Below the pieces are notes generated by a model. It worked only from the letters and a program-made list of their open reading frames with translations. It was not told where the DNA came from and did not search any database. From Cryptomeria japonica (taxonomy: Eukaryota > Streptophyta > Pinopsida > Cupressales > Cupressaceae), in NCBI RefSeq assembly GCF_030272615.1, contig NC_081409.1, positions 205,651,364-205,715,363 on the forward strand: a stretch of DNA of 64,000 nucleotides, written 5' to 3'. Made by a program: the position numbers and the translations under genes. Below are positions 24,957-36,680 of the stretch, in pieces; within the stretch, counting starts at the first letter, position 1; each line of letters opens with the position of its first letter.

Positions 24957-25450
24957 AGTGGTTGATGTCATATGTGTTTTCCATGATATTGGTTGCTTGA
25001 CATAGTGGTTCAAGGATAATTTCATGATCAAGAGATCTTGTTCATTTTAGTTCATCTATTCCCTATACCTGCCAAAAAACAATGTCTTCCTTTCGACATT
25101 CTATGTAGTCATTTGTATCTTTCCCTTAGGTAGCGAGTCTCAACATTGGCCTGATGTTGTGTTCCTTAGTCTTGCAAGTCCAATCAGGTGTAGTGAGCTC
25201 CTTTGCCATGAGCCTAATATTTTTTAATTAGTTATTCATATTGTGAGTGTAATTTTAGCCATGGTTTTTCCTTGTTTAGGGTTTTCCACGTAAATCTAGT
25301 GTTCATATGTTTATTATGCTTTGTGATTTCATGTTTCATAACCGCAGTAATAAGTTAATTGTGGTTTAAAGTTTTATAGATCAAAAGTAAAGTATTTTAA
25401 GGTTTGGATTAGTTCACCTGCCCCCTCTCAAGCATGTGGTGTGTTGAACA
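24957..25450 (+). mobile_element. 5' LTR of outer copia element, right part
   Basis: Continues the split LTR. It matches 30976-31491 ('tagtggttcaaggataatttcatgatc', 'catggtttttccttgtttagggttttccac'). It ends GTGTGTTGAACA at 25450. Confidence 0.9.
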
Positions 25451-25464
25451 ATTCGTATGAGAAC
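25451..25464 (+). other. Degenerate primer-binding site
   Basis: ATTCGTATGAGAAC sits directly after the LTR and matches ATTGGTATCAGAGC (initiator-Met type) at 11 of 14 positions. Confidence 0.6.
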
Positions 25465-25508
25465 AAGGTTCCCCTTAGAGAAGTTGAAATGCTCAAGGAA
25501 GATTTGCA

Positions 25509-26540
25509 ATGACACAGGAAGTTAATTACAAAGCACCAAATTTTGATGGCACAAATTACTCCTATTGGAAAGAAAGGATGGAATATCATTTTGAATCTCT
25601 ATTGACTAGAATATGGGACATTATCAAGACTAGGTATACTACTTTGACAAATGGTCCTCAAACTCTAGATGAAGTTAAGGAAGATGATAATAATGCAAAG
25701 GCTAGAGTTGCAAATATTAGTTACTTAAGAGATTTTTTATGAGGTTATGGGATTGAAGTTTGCTAAATAAATATGAGAAAAGATGACTAACATGTATGAA
25801 GGTGATTTGGAGATGAAACAAGCCAAGTTAACAAATCTAAATCACAAATTTGAGAACCTAAGGATATTTGATGATTAAAACATTGAAAGCTATCTACACC
25901 GAGTGAATGAGATTTTGAGTGAAATTAGGGGCATTGGTGGAATATTACAAGAAAGTGAAGTGGTGAGAAAACTTAATTTAATATTGCCAAAATGCTACAA
26001 AGCTAAGAAGTATGCCATTGATGAAAGTCATGATATGGACAAATATACCTTGGTTTAGCTCTATGGTTTCCTCTCTGCCTTTGAGATTGGTGAGATAGAT
26101 GATTTGCAAAAAGAGAAGAAAGAAGTGAAATTCAAAGTTGCAAAGAAGATTGAAGATGAACTTGAAAGAAGAAATGACATGGATAAGATTAAAGTAAATT
26201 TTTTGAGAAGATCAAAGAAATGATCCAAAAAATACAAAGGTAAGTTACCCTTGAAATATTTTAATTATGGAAGAATTGGTAATTATGCTTCTATATGTAC
26301 TTACAAAGAAGATTATGGAAAGAGATCTGATGATGATGATGATGATAATGGAAAGGATAGTTATAGATGGAATAATAAAAATAAGAGAATAGATGACATA
26401 GACAAGCCTAAGAAGAATTTATGTTCAATGGAGACTTATTCGTTTAAAGATGAATATTTTCATGACTCAAATGAAAAATCATTGTTTTTTATCTATAGAA
26501 GAGAAGAATAATGAAAGGTCTAGAAGTTCAGAAGATGTGA
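25509..26540 (+). pseudogene. Copia gag of outer element
   Basis: Starts MTQEVNYKAPNFDGTNYSYW, the classic copia gag opening (F-D-G-x-N-Y-x-x-W), followed by KERMEYHF. Later blocks: SYLHRVNEILSEIRGIGG and EVVRKLNLILPK (about 25890-26000). The zinc knuckle at about 26254-26300 reads YFNYGRIGNYASIC; three of the four CCHC ligands are lost. An Asp run (26324-26346) and a basic NKNKR stretch follow. Stops at about 25740 and later split the frame. The ATG at 25509 is the family's start, 58 bp after the LTR. Confidence 0.85.
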
Positions 26541-26562
26541 TGAGCAGTGAAAACTAGTAAGT

Positions 26563-26775
26563 ATGAAGATGAAGACAACATTGCAAGTAGAGCCTAAAGC
26601 ATGGATAATTGACTCTGGATGTTCAACTTATATGATAGGGGATAAAGAAAAGTTCATTGATTTTGAAAAGTATGAATGTGGGTCTGTAAAGTTTGTAGGT
26701 GAGGAAGGTACACCTATTTGTGGTAAAGGTAATATTTCCATTTATGGTAAGCATAAGACTAATGATGTTTATTAA
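26563..26775 (+). pseudogene. Copia protease of outer element
   Basis: An open frame with the active-site motif WIIDSGCSTYM (Asp codon 26611-26613), intact D-S-G, then VGEEGTPICGKGNISI, the flap region of copia proteases. It would cut the gag-pol polyprotein. It is separated from gag by stops and from integrase by a frame change at about 26775. Confidence 0.85.
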
Positions 26776-27832
26776 GGGTTTGAGACATAATCCATCAAGT
26801 GTGAGGCAGATGTGCATTAAGGGTTATAAGCTCATATTTCATGGATCTAAATGTGAAATCAAAAAAGGAAGTTCTTGGAATTTAGTTGCAGAAGGTATAA
26901 GAGCTAATGGTAATGTCTACTTTGTGAAGGATAACAGAGGAAGTAGTTGTATGCTAGCATATAATAGTGGATGTTGGTTATGAAACAAAAGAATGGGACA
27001 TATCAACTTTGACAATATGGTGAAAATCAGTTCCACTCATGTTGTGAGAGATTTGCCAAGAATTATTAAACCTGCTGATACTATGTGTAAGGAATGTCAG
27101 TTGGGAAAGAAAACAAAGAGGAGATTCAATAATGAGGAGTATTCAAATTCAAGACTTTGGAGCTGATTCATACAGATCTATGTGGACCTACAAGGATAAG
27201 AGGAATAAATGGTGATAGGTATTTAACGTTTCTTATTGATGATTATTCTAGAATGACATGGGTTACTTTCTTGAGAGAAAAATATGAAGCATTAGAAAAT
27301 TTTAAAGTATTCAAGTTTATGGTTGAGAATCAAGTAGATGTTAAGATCAAATATTTAAGGTTTGATAGAGGAGGAGAGTTTATATCAAATAAATTTGATA
27401 GATTGTGTGAAGAACATGGTATGAGAAAACATTTTTCTACTCCTAGGACCCCTCAACAAAATGGAGTTGTTGAAAGAAATAATAGGACTATTGTTGAAAT
27501 GGCTAAAACAATGTTGAAAGATGCTAACTCTATCTAATGTGTATTGGAAAGACGTTGTGCATACTATTGTTTATATTCTTAACAAAGTGCACATAAGAGT
27601 GAATCACACAAAGACACCATATGAACTATGGAATGTAAGACTTCCTACAGTCAAGTATTTCAAAATATTTGGAAGTAAGTGTTGCATAAGGAGAGATGAG
27701 GAAGATCTAAGAAAGTTTGATACAATGTTAAATGAAAGAATATTTTTGGGATATTCTACAAGGAGTAAGGTGTATCAATGTTACAACAAGAGGCTGAATA
27801 AGATTGTGGAGACCAATAAATGTCAGACTTAG
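26776..27832 (+). pseudogene. Copia integrase of outer element
   Basis: GAG-pre-integrase/HHCC zinc domain near 26985-27115 (RMGHINFDNM ... CKECQLGKKTK). The catalytic core is open at 27157-27537: ELIHTDLCGP (first Asp), LRFDRGGEFISNKF (second Asp; Ser of the usual RSDRGGE is Phe), TPQQNGVVERNNRTI (Glu). All three catalytic acids are present. The C-terminal part (27521-27832) has NKVHIRVNHTKTPYELW and IFLGYSTRSKVYQCYN. There are frame changes at 26985, 27150 and 27535. Integrase would join cDNA to host DNA. Confidence 0.88.
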
Positions 27833-28059
27833 TGAAGAATGGAATCATATCGAGACTGTACCTAAATCTAAGACTGGAATATAAGTTGTCCTTGTTGGTG
27901 CAAAAGAGAAGGCTACTCCAGAAGACAAAGAAGAAATAACTGTAGAAGAAAAATAGCCTAAACAAACACCCAATACACTAGCAAAGTATGTATGAAAGAA
28001 TCATTTAGAGGAACAAATCATTGTAGACAAGAATAGAGGAGTTTAAACAAGAATAATAA

Positions 28060-29140
28060 TTGAAGAAGCCAATGAACAAGCAAGTTACAAATTCCTATCT
28101 CAAGTGGAGCCAAAGACCTATGCGGATGCAAGAAAGGATGAAAGTTGGATAAAGGCAATGAAAGATGAGCTAAATGAAATAGAAAAGAATCAGACATGGG
28201 AATTGGTAGCTAGACTGATGGATAAGAATGTGATAGGAACTAAATGGGTGTTCCTCAACAAGTTAAATGAAGATGGAAAAGTCAAAAGGAATAAGGCAAG
28301 ATCTGTGTGTAAGGGTTATTTACAAGTTGAAGGCATATATTTTGAGGAGACATTTTCTTTGATAGCAAGAATGAAGGCTATACGGATGTTTCTTGTATTT
28401 GTTGCTTATAACAACTTTAAGGTATTTCAGATGGATTCCAAATCTACATTCTTGAAAGGAGAACTTGAAGAAGAAGTATACATTGAACAACCAGATGGGT
28501 TCAAGTTGTCAGAGGATCCAGATATGGTTTGAAGACTCAAGAAGGCACTTTATGGACTCAAACAAGCTCCTAGAGCTTGGTGTGCAACACTAGAGAAATA
28601 TTTGTTGCATCAAAATTTTAGAAAAGGTATTATAAATAGAAATCTTTATTTCAAAGTTGAATGTGATAAATTGTTAGTTGTTGTTGTGTATGTTGATAAT
28701 ATCATATTTGGAGGAGATGATGATGTATGTAAGAAGTTTGCATAAGAGATGCAGAAGGAATTTGAGATGTCTATGACAGGTGAGCTATCTTTTTTTCTTG
28801 GTCTTAAAGTTACACAATCATAAAAGGGCATTTTCATTTCTCGGACTAAGTATATCAAGGAGACGTTGAAGAAGTTTGGGATGGAGATTCAAAAATAGTT
28901 GCAACCCTATGGCTACTGGTTGTAAGTTAGTCAAGGATGATGGATCTTCGTATCTTGATCATAAATAATATAGATCTATGATTAGAGGATTGTTGTATTT
29001 TATTGCTTCAAGACCAGATATTATGTAGATTATCTATTTGGTTGCTAGATATCAAGCTAATCCTAAGAAATCTCATGATCAAGCAGTAAAAAAGATATTC
29101 ATATATTTGAAAGGGACTCCAAATTATGGATTATGATATA
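28060..29140 (+). pseudogene. Copia reverse transcriptase of outer element
   Basis: Opens with DESWIKAMKDELNEIEKNQTW and GTKWVFLNKLNEDG (28130-28290), then VFQMDSKSTFLKGELEEEVY with the first catalytic Asp (about 28430), a stop at 28530, LKKALYGLKQAPRAW, and the catalytic pair at 28689-28700, which reads YVDN instead of YVDD (GAT to AAT). The later block SFFLGLKV is present, with stops around 28743, 28822 and 28898. Loss of the second Asp alone would kill polymerase activity. Confidence 0.9.
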
Positions 29141-29149
29141 TAAAGGTGA

Positions 29150-29605
29150 TAATTTCAGTTTGAAAGCAAATACAAAAGTTGATTGAGCTGGATGTGTTGA
29201 TGACAAGAGAAGTACAAGTGGTGGTGCATTTTTTTGGGAGATAGATTGGTCTCTTGGTTAAGTAAGAAACATGATTCAATATCATTATCTAATACAGAGA
29301 CTGAATATATTGCAACATTATCTTGTTGTACTCGGGTTATGTGGATGAAACAAACCCTTAAAAATATCAAGGTAAAGTATGATGAGGCAATTCCTCTTAT
29401 TTGTTATAATACAAGTCTAATTAACATTTCAAAGAATCTAGTGATGCATTCAAGGACTAAACACATTTCAATCCAGTATTATTTCTTAAGAGAAAAGGTT
29501 CCAAAGAAAGAAGTTAGATTGGAATATGCACCCACTAAGGAACAAATTGCAGATATATTTACTAAGACTATGGCAAAGGATACCTTTGAGTATCTTTGGT
29601 AGAAG
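29150..29605 (+). pseudogene. Copia RNase H of outer element
   Basis: The open frame 29234-29602 has SWLSKKHDSISLSNTETEYI, VMWMKQTLKNI, NISKNLVMHSRTKHISIQYY and PTKEQIADIFTKTMAKDTF, the standard C-terminal RNase H and tail of copia pol. The usual D-N-(T/S) is Y-N-T here (cytidine to tyrosine change at the catalytic Asp position). It ends with a natural stop at 29603. Confidence 0.88.
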
Positions 29606-29886
29606 TTAGGGCTTAATGCCCCTCCTTCTTCAAACTAGATGCATTAAGGTGGTGCATATGTATAGGAGGAGATTTAATGCTCATCTTTTATCTCCTAGAT
29701 TGATGTGGTTGTTGCTCTGAAGGGGAGTAGTGTGGGGTGTGGTTGCAAGAAAGTGGACTGCAGATGGAGTGTTGTAATAAAAAAAGGGGAGAGAGTTTAG
29801 TAAGTATTTGTTGTTTGTTTTAGTGTGTCTTTTGTCCTTGATGTCAAAGGGGAAGAGAGATGTTATTGGGAGAGAGAGATCGAAAG
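29606..29886 (+). other. 3' spacer with polypurine tract
   Basis: Non-coding. Contains 'ccttgatgtcaaaggggaagagag' (about 29837-29860), the common copia purine tract context, and a second purine run (GGGAGAGAGAGATCGAAAG) directly before the 3' LTR. Confidence 0.7.
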
Positions 29887-31491
29887 TGTTGTTTTCTATT
29901 GGTGGTATAAGTTTTGTCATCGTGTTGAGTTGTGTTGTCATTGATGTCACTATATGTTGTATATGGTCTAGAAGTGAATGTTTTGATGTTGTTGTGTGGT
30001 TTGGTGGTGATATTGAGGTGTTTCTAGAAGGTTGATGTAGTGGAAGTTTCAATATGAAGGAAACAATATTTATGTGCAGGAAAGAGTATTTAATGTCTCG
30101 ATAGAAGAATGCTTTGCATTCCTTCAATTTGTGAAGGTTACAAATTGTTGTTTTGAATATAATGTTTTATTTATGTGTATATTGTACTATCAGTTTTTCA
30201 AGTCCTATGTTGCTCAGATGATGGAGTTCGGTGTTGTTGTTTTTGACAGTGAGGTGTTTGTCAAAATTGGTTCAGAGAATGCCTGGCGGTTCTCTAATTT
30301 TTGGATTCAAGTTTTGTGACTTGGAGGACATGTTAATTTGGTTTGTGCAATGTTCCAATTCATTTTTCTAGTGCAAGTTTGATTAGCAAGTGAAGTTATG
30401 CTGCTTTGTGTTCAATGTTGTTAGTTGGTTTGGTTTTTGATTGATTGTGGTGGTGTATCTTATTTTGATCATACTCTTTTGGTACATATATGCGTTTGAG
30501 GTTGAGTTTGGATATTGTTATGGGTCTCATCATGGCGTATGTAGATCTACAATATGTATTTTGCATTGGAGGTTGTTTTTTGGCTGACCAATTAATGTTC
30601 TTTATTGTTTATCTACACAATTCATTTGATACTAACTTTGGAGGATGTGTTAGCATGAGCAGATTGATGGAATAGTTTTATAAGGATGTGTTGTGATGTG
30701 TTTGGGTCCCCTCTATGTCTTGGAGTGCACCACATTTGATATTATTGGTCTAGGTGGCCTAATTCATGTAATATTGTATATTCTATTTATGGTCGACCTA
30801 GTTGAGGGTTTTAAATGAATGATCTCGTATATATGGATAAGTGGTTGTATGAGTTGAATTATGGAATGTGTGTGAATTGATATGAAGTGGATATGGATGA
30901 TACACAAGTAGACTTGGTGTGAAAGACAATTTAGAGCTTTGATGATGATATCTTTAGTTTGAAAGTATTTTGAGACAATGGTTGATGTTAGGTGTGATTG
31001 CCATGATACTGGTCACTTGACATAGTGGTTTAAGGATAATTTCATGATCTAAAGATCTTGTTCATTTTAGTTCATCTAGACCTTGTACCTGTTGAAAGAC
31101 GATGTGTTCATTTTGGCAGTTTGTGTAGTCATTTGTATCTTGCCCTGAGATAGTGAGTCTCAACATTGCAAGTCCTTTGTATCTTGCCCTAAGGTTGTGT
31201 GCCTTAGTCTTGCGAGTGAAATCAAGTGCAGTGAGCTCCTTGGCCTTGAGCCTAAAACATTGTAATCAATTATTCATATTCTAAGTGTGATTCTCACTAT
31301 GGTTTTTCCTTGTTTAGGGTTTTCCACACAAATCTAGCATTCATGTGTTTATTATGCTTTGTGCTTTCATGTTTCATAATCATAGTAATAAGTTAATTGT
31401 GGTTTAAAATTTTATAGATCAAAAGTAAAGTATTTTGAGATTCAAAATATTCGCCCCCCTCCCCCCTCTCAGTCCTATGGTGTGTTTAATA
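29887..31491 (+). mobile_element. 3' LTR of outer copia element
   Basis: 1605 bp, TGTTGTTTTC to GTGTTTAATA. It aligns with both pieces of the split 5' LTR. The terminal CA has become TA. GCCTT follows at 31492-31496. Confidence 0.9.
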
Positions 31492-31761
31492 GCCTTTACC
31501 TTCAATTCCAAAATGGATTACTAAAAGACTCAAGTTGTATCATTAAAAATGTGTTTAGTGCAATATGGTTTTAGTGCCACTAAAAAAAGTCATGATTACT
31601 TACCGTAGACACCAATTTCTATCCACTTAATGAAATGAATATTCAGTATTTATTTGATTATTTAACTATGTTCTATTAATTAAATAAATTGTCCATTTGA
31701 TTTGATTTAATTCACTTAACCATATTCTGACAATTAATTAAATAAATAAATTATATTTATT
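31492..31761. other. AT-rich remnant, probably a gypsy LTR start
   Basis: GTAGACACC at about 31604 followed by AT-rich text ('attaattaaataaat') resembles the start of the LTRs at 51412-52202 (minus) and 52580-54014. It is cut at 31761 by the next element. Confidence 0.35.
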
Positions 31762-32194
31762 TTTTGGTGTAAATTATGTCTCAGACTTACACTTTACTTA
31801 AGTTGACTTAGGATAATGGAATTCATAGTAGTTTGGATATGAGACACTTAGGGAAGTGTGCACATAGGAATGATGCATGTAGGAGAAATTTCACTTTTTG
31901 TGGTCTTGTTATTACATTCCACCTTCAGTGGGTGATCCACCTCTTGTGGAATATTTCTCCTACCTACCCTAACGTATCCTTGTTTCTCATTCAACCACAT
32001 GTCATGATTGTGTGCTTACATATCAATATGGCCTTGCCTTTATAAGCAAACTCATCTTACATTGTATGTAATGATCCAGTTGATCTTATTTTGCATCTTG
32101 AGTAGAATACAGTTTATTTTTATCAAATATATTGTCTCTCTTTTGTTCTATTCATTGTACTCTAGAACTTGGCTATATCTGAAAAATTCTTATA
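31762..32194 (+). mobile_element. 5' LTR of second gag-PR-acidic element
   Basis: 433 bp, close to 24502-24951. TATA box CCTTTATAAGC near 32036-32046. It ends TTCTTATA directly before the PBS. The first bases read TTTTTGG instead of TGTTGG. Confidence 0.85.
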
Positions 32195-32207
32195 TGGTAT
32201 CAGAGCC
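32195..32207 (+). other. Primer-binding site
   Basis: TGGTATCAGAGCC, a perfect initiator-Met tRNA complement, directly after the LTR. It shows what the 5' LTR boundary of the nested sister copy has lost. Confidence 0.85.
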
Positions 32208-33300
32208 ATTGGGGCTTTATTAAGCAGTCTTTGTTGAGAGATTTTGGAGCATTTGATTTTCAGATTTGGGGAACTAAGCATTTTGGGGGCATCTTATGAC
32301 AATTTTGACCCCACCATTGTGTCTGGGAGGACATTTTGATGAATTTTGAGTGTAAATTTGCCTATATTTGGTGAAAAACAAATTTGGAGCCTTGGAGGAA
32401 AAATTTACCCAATTTGGGTAGTACGGTATGATTTTTTCAAAAAAAAAATAATTATTCATAGATTATTTTTCTATATTATAATTTTTTTATATTATTAAAA
32501 AAAAAGAAATATCCTATTTTTACAAGGGGGTTTAACCCCCCCCGACACCGTACTCCCATATTTATATTTCCCAGTGTACAAATTTGGGGCTCATTGCTAC
32601 CGATCCTCCCGCTAATGATAGTCCTTCTAATGACTACCCCGATTTTTCGGCCACCGCAACTATAGACTTAGTCCCGCCGACTCCTCCTTTCGGGTTTCCT
32701 TACTGGCAAAGACCCTAGCACCGTTCCACTTTATCGGCACACTCCACCTGGCCACCCCCTGGCCGATTGCAACTACCACCATCAACAATGGCTCCTCCTT
32801 CCACTGTGCTCTTTTCCTGCACAAACACTACCTGCAACACCCCTACCACCCTGACCATTTTAGTGCTAAGGGCACCACATGACCCCTTTTTTAACCATAT
32901 AGGTGCCAAGTGGCAAGCTTTCATTGAACAAAATTCTGTACATTCAATGCCTAGTCACACAAACACATCATCTTGTCGTACTACCAACACAAGAGCACAT
33001 GTAAGCACCCCAACATTTGTACGATCTACCACATTAGAAGACATGCCAACCACCATGTTGATTTTCCATACAAACTATATGACATGTTAGTTGTTCATAT
33101 AGTACAAACATGCCATGCAAGCGGGGAGGCAAAGTTCTTGCGATGGTCATACAGTTGTCAATTTTGATGCAATTAAGTGCTGATGTTATCCTACATCAGC
33201 ACCCTTTTGAGAATTTTGGATCCCCTCTCATTGAGCCTTTTGGTTTTGGAGGCGAACTTTGAATGCCCATAACTTGCTCATTTAGGTCCCTTTTTAGTGC
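32208..33300 (+). other. Leader of second copy, non-coding
   Basis: Similar to 20457-21575. Frames at 32767-33090 are Thr/Pro-rich chance frames in a locally GC-richer stretch. Similarity with the sister leader ends at 'ttagtgca', where the inverted gag fragment begins; about 0.6 kb of leader is missing. Confidence 0.55.
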
Positions 33301-35345
33301 AGTTTTCCTTGTTGCCCCATGAGTGATCACATAGATGGAAAGAAGATTGTTTGTCGAATGGGATACACACAACACATCATTGAAGGAGTTATCCTTGTTG
33401 GGAAAATGGTGTCTCAACTTTGCATTTACATGAGGTTACTATTTATAGTAAGTTTTCATTTGAGCACGAAATGGTGCAAAATTCTCCCCAAAGCTTCTGA
33501 TTGGCTAAATAAGTTTTCCGGTAAAGTTACATCGCAAGATCACAACTAGTTTTGAAGATATTAAATTTTCCATTTTGGAGGGGTCTAAGGAAAGGTTTAA
33601 ATTTAATTTTGAGGAATTTAGAGGCTTCAAACTACCCTGAAAAGTGGGCATAAAGGGCATAGCAGTTTACAAGGCAATAGAGCACTTCACGAGCTTTTCG
33701 ATGCTTCAAACAATTTGTCAATCGAACACACGGTTCACAAGTTATGGCCTCCGGAAGTTTGTACTCCTGAAATAGGAAATATAATTTGTATCGGACACAT
33801 AAACGAGCTATAAAAGGGAGGGACACGTGTTGATGTGTGTTTCAACATGTCATACGACATCTAGAAGGGAGATAAGGTTGGCTACACCTTATTGGGTAGT
33901 TTTAGCCCATGGTTTTGTAATACCGTTTGTCGGTTTCTTATATTGTATCTCCTTTAGATGAGGTGCATGAGATAGAGGTTGGGTGTTTGAGAGTCTTATG
34001 AATATTGAGTTACCTCTGAATCTCTAATTAGTGGTACTCCTGCAAAGAGTTTTCTCTACAAGTATATTGTAATTTATTTTGATTGTTGAATAATATATTG
34101 GGTGGCTTTTGGAGTGTGGGGTTTTTCTCCCGAAAGGGTTTTCCCCATGTAAATTGTTGTGTTATGGTTTGAATGTTATTATTTTCTGTTTTCTGTAACT
34201 ATTGTGATGATCCATAAAAGTTTTTGCATTACCCTCCTCTCAAGGTTAGTGTAGGAAGTTGTTCCACTAATTAACTTCCTTACAATCCTCAATTGCAATA
34301 GATCCTTTCTTGATCATATTCATATATGTATGATTGCTTATCAAGATCGGTGGCATGCTACAATGCTCAAATGAAGATAATATAGACTATGAAGATGCCA
34401 TATGATGAGAAGCTCCTCAATCTAGAAGCCATCTCACTGAATCATGACTTGGAGTAGCACAAAGAGCTTGTCCCTTTCCTTTTGACTATGAGGAAGGGGA
34501 AGGAAATGAACCCTTCTTCTTATAATTGGATGGCAAATCAATGTTGTTCTTCTTGAGGATGTTGGTCAACTCATCAATCTTCTTGGTGTGGCAATGATGT
34601 TCATCATGACCATTTTTCTTGTAATATGAACAAGAAAGCCTCTCCTTATATGATTTTCCCTTAGATGAGGATGTAGAATCCTTTTGTTGTGGAGAGGAAG
34701 ATTGTGCTCTATCTTGTTGCGTCTTAGGTTTGAACTTCTTCTGCTTCTTGTTGGAATCCTTTCCTTGATTCTCTTTATTAGCTACCAAAGTCATGGACTT
34801 TGAAGACTTTCAGAGAATCCCCATGCTCAACAACTTTGATTGCTCCACCATCAACATTTCTATGAATGCATCAAATTAGGGCATAGTAAAAGAACTACCC
34901 ACTATCAAGCAATGAGTTTGGAAGCTAGAAACAAATGATGCATATTCTAATAGAAGCTTTCCCAATAGGTTGTAGACAAAATGTGCACCCTTCTTATCAA
35001 TACCACAACCCTTCAATTGTGCTCTTAGCTCATTTTCCTTAGTGACATAGTCTTGGATTGTATCAAAGTTCTTGGGATCCAACATGGTGAGATCATTATC
35101 AAGTTGATAACCCCTAATCTCATCAATTTGGTCACAATTTTTCCAAGACATCCCATGCATCCTTAACTATTGTACACTTCTCAATGTGAAAGATGAGATC
35201 CTTTGATATATACTTCCTCGATGTCCCTATTGCCATAAATTTTTTAGTGATCTATTCCATGTGAGCATTTGGTGCAGTGATAGTTCCATCAATATAATGA
35301 GTTAATCCATTTTCCATTAGCTTACTCCATACATTAATTTTCCAT
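33301..35345 (-). pseudogene. Inverted gag-protease fragment (head-to-head copy)
   Basis: Minus-strand copy of the same family running from gag start (35345) to the protease tail (33301, ending THGATRKT). Blocks: QIDEIRGYQLDNDLTMLDPK and NFDTIQDYVTKENELRAQL (34990-35100), a Lys-rich stretch, knuckle CSYYKKNGHDEHHC (second Cys lost, about 34590-34635) and protease NSFNDVLCV with NNLLSIYVITHGATRKT (33301-33375). Stops and frame shifts make it inactive. A solo LTR (33396-34284) splits it. It meets the plus-strand copy start to start near 35345, forming a large inverted repeat. Confidence 0.85.
33396..34284 (+). mobile_element. Solo copia LTR 1 (ATCCT duplication)
   Basis: TGTTGGGAAAATGG to TTCCTTACA, 889 bp, flanked by ATCCT at 33391-33395 and 34285-34289. 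Removing it with one ATCCT rejoins the protease sequence. Internal signs: TATA box CTATAAAAGG (about 33808), the box 'gggtttttctcccgaaagggttttcccc', and a pyrimidine tract near the end. No internal region, so it is the product of LTR-LTR recombination. Confidence 0.93.
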
Positions 35346-35532
35346 TGAGCATAGTTATGTGGAGTAAGCTAGTGGAAAAGGGATTAACTCATTATATTGA
35401 TGGAAATATCACTGCACTAACTAATCCCAAAGATGATCCTAATGCTCACATGGAATGGCTCACTAAAAATGTGATGGCAATAAGGACATTGAGGAAGTAT
35501 ATATCAAAAGATCTCATATTTCACATTGACAA
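35346..35532 (+). pseudogene. Gag of second copy, N-terminal part
   Basis: Open frame with LVEKGLTHYIDGNITALTNP, HMEWLTKNVMAIRTLRKYI and KDLIFHID, the UBN2-type gag start. It is cut at 35532 by a solo LTR and resumes at 36681. It is the better-kept N-terminus of this gag family in the window. Confidence 0.8.
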
Positions 35533-36675
35533 TGTTGGCATTTTTTATGTTTATGTTGTGATTGTCATTGATGGACACACACTTGCATTGAGATCCCCTT
35601 TATATGTATGAGCTAGAGCTCAACCGGTATCTGTTCCAACCGGTATGTTGTATTCTAGTCTTTAGACTATTGGTGATTTTGCAGAATGTGTTTCCCGGTC
35701 TGAAGCGGCATGTCGACCCCAAGCAGTATGAGGGAGCAAAGTGGCATAACACATTCTTACCAGTCTTCATTTTTGTCAAACCGGTAACTGGTATTTTGTA
35801 TGAACCGGTAATACTCTGCGATGAGTTACCAACCAGCATTTTGTGATGAGTTACCAATCCATCGACTGTTTGATGGTGCCGACACACTGGCAGTGCTTCT
35901 TGCGTCGTGTTACTGAGTATGTCTAGATTCATTGAACCTAGGAAATTGAAATGTAATCCTATTGGACCGACATGAAATCAGACTCCTTTAAAAGGACATC
36001 ATGTCTAGGGTTTTAGGTTGTTGCTGAAAGGGTTTATGTTGTGCTAGGGTTTAAGGTGGTTGATGAGTTGTTGTAAGAGCGATCTTATCTAAGAAGATCA
36101 ATTTGTAACTGAGTGAGAGATAGAGAAGACTGAAGTAATGTTGGAATGCATTAGTTGTGAGCTATACTGGATATAACCAAGCAGTTTGTGCTATTAGATA
36201 GATCAAACACTTGTTGATTACTCACATCTTTGACAAGTCTGTAGCCCTTAACCGGGTAGGCCCAAAAGCCTTTTGTAAAATCCTCTAACAAGGTGGTTCA
36301 CCTCTGTGAATCTAAAATCCTCTAGCAAGGTAGTCCTTGATCAGACTTATCTCCTAACAGAGATTGAGATTCCTAACAGAATCTATTCTGGTGAAGAACA
36401 TTGTAAGACCTTAACTGGTCTGGTTTCTATTCTGCAGATAGTGACTTGTGAGTTCCATCTCACCATGGTTTGTCCCATTTGGGTTTCCACGTCAAATATC
36501 TTGTGTTATGGTTGTATTGCTTTTGTGGGTGAATGCTTTATTTGCATTTTGGTTTGCATGTGTGATAACCGATCTGTCTATTAAACTATTTTACCGGTTT
36601 ATCTTCAGACTGTTTAAGTGTTTTAGTGCAGTGATTTTTGGCATACTAATTCACCCCCCCTCTTAGTATTCATCA
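35533..36675 (+). mobile_element. Solo copia LTR 2 (GACAA duplication)
   Basis: TGTTGGCATTTTTTATG to TTAGTATTCATCA, 1143 bp, flanked by GACAA at 35528-35532 and 36676-36680 inside gag. Several ACCGGT-type motifs, 'tttaaaagg' as a possible TATA near 35987, and the CACCCCCCCTCTTAG tract at the end. Related to the LTR at 1-681. Confidence 0.93.
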
Positions 36676-36680
36676 GACAA

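Larger units (their letters stand above)
18943..31491 (+). mobile_element. Full-length Ty1/copia retrotransposon, interrupted
   Basis: A complete plus-strand copia element flanked by a perfect 5-bp target duplication GCCTT (18938-18942 and 31492-31496). Order: 5' LTR (18943-19993 plus 24957-25450), mutated PBS, gag, protease, integrase, reverse transcriptase, RNase H, purine tract, 3' LTR (29887-31491). Without the nested element it is about 7.6 kb. LTRs are about 1.55 and 1.6 kb and clearly diverged. All coding domains are present in copia order (integrase before RT) but broken by stops, so it is dead. Confidence 0.92.

Noticed and set aside
32767-33090. 107-residue Thr/Pro-rich frame
   Set aside because: Lies in the non-coding leader of the second copia copy and is not kept in the sister copy.
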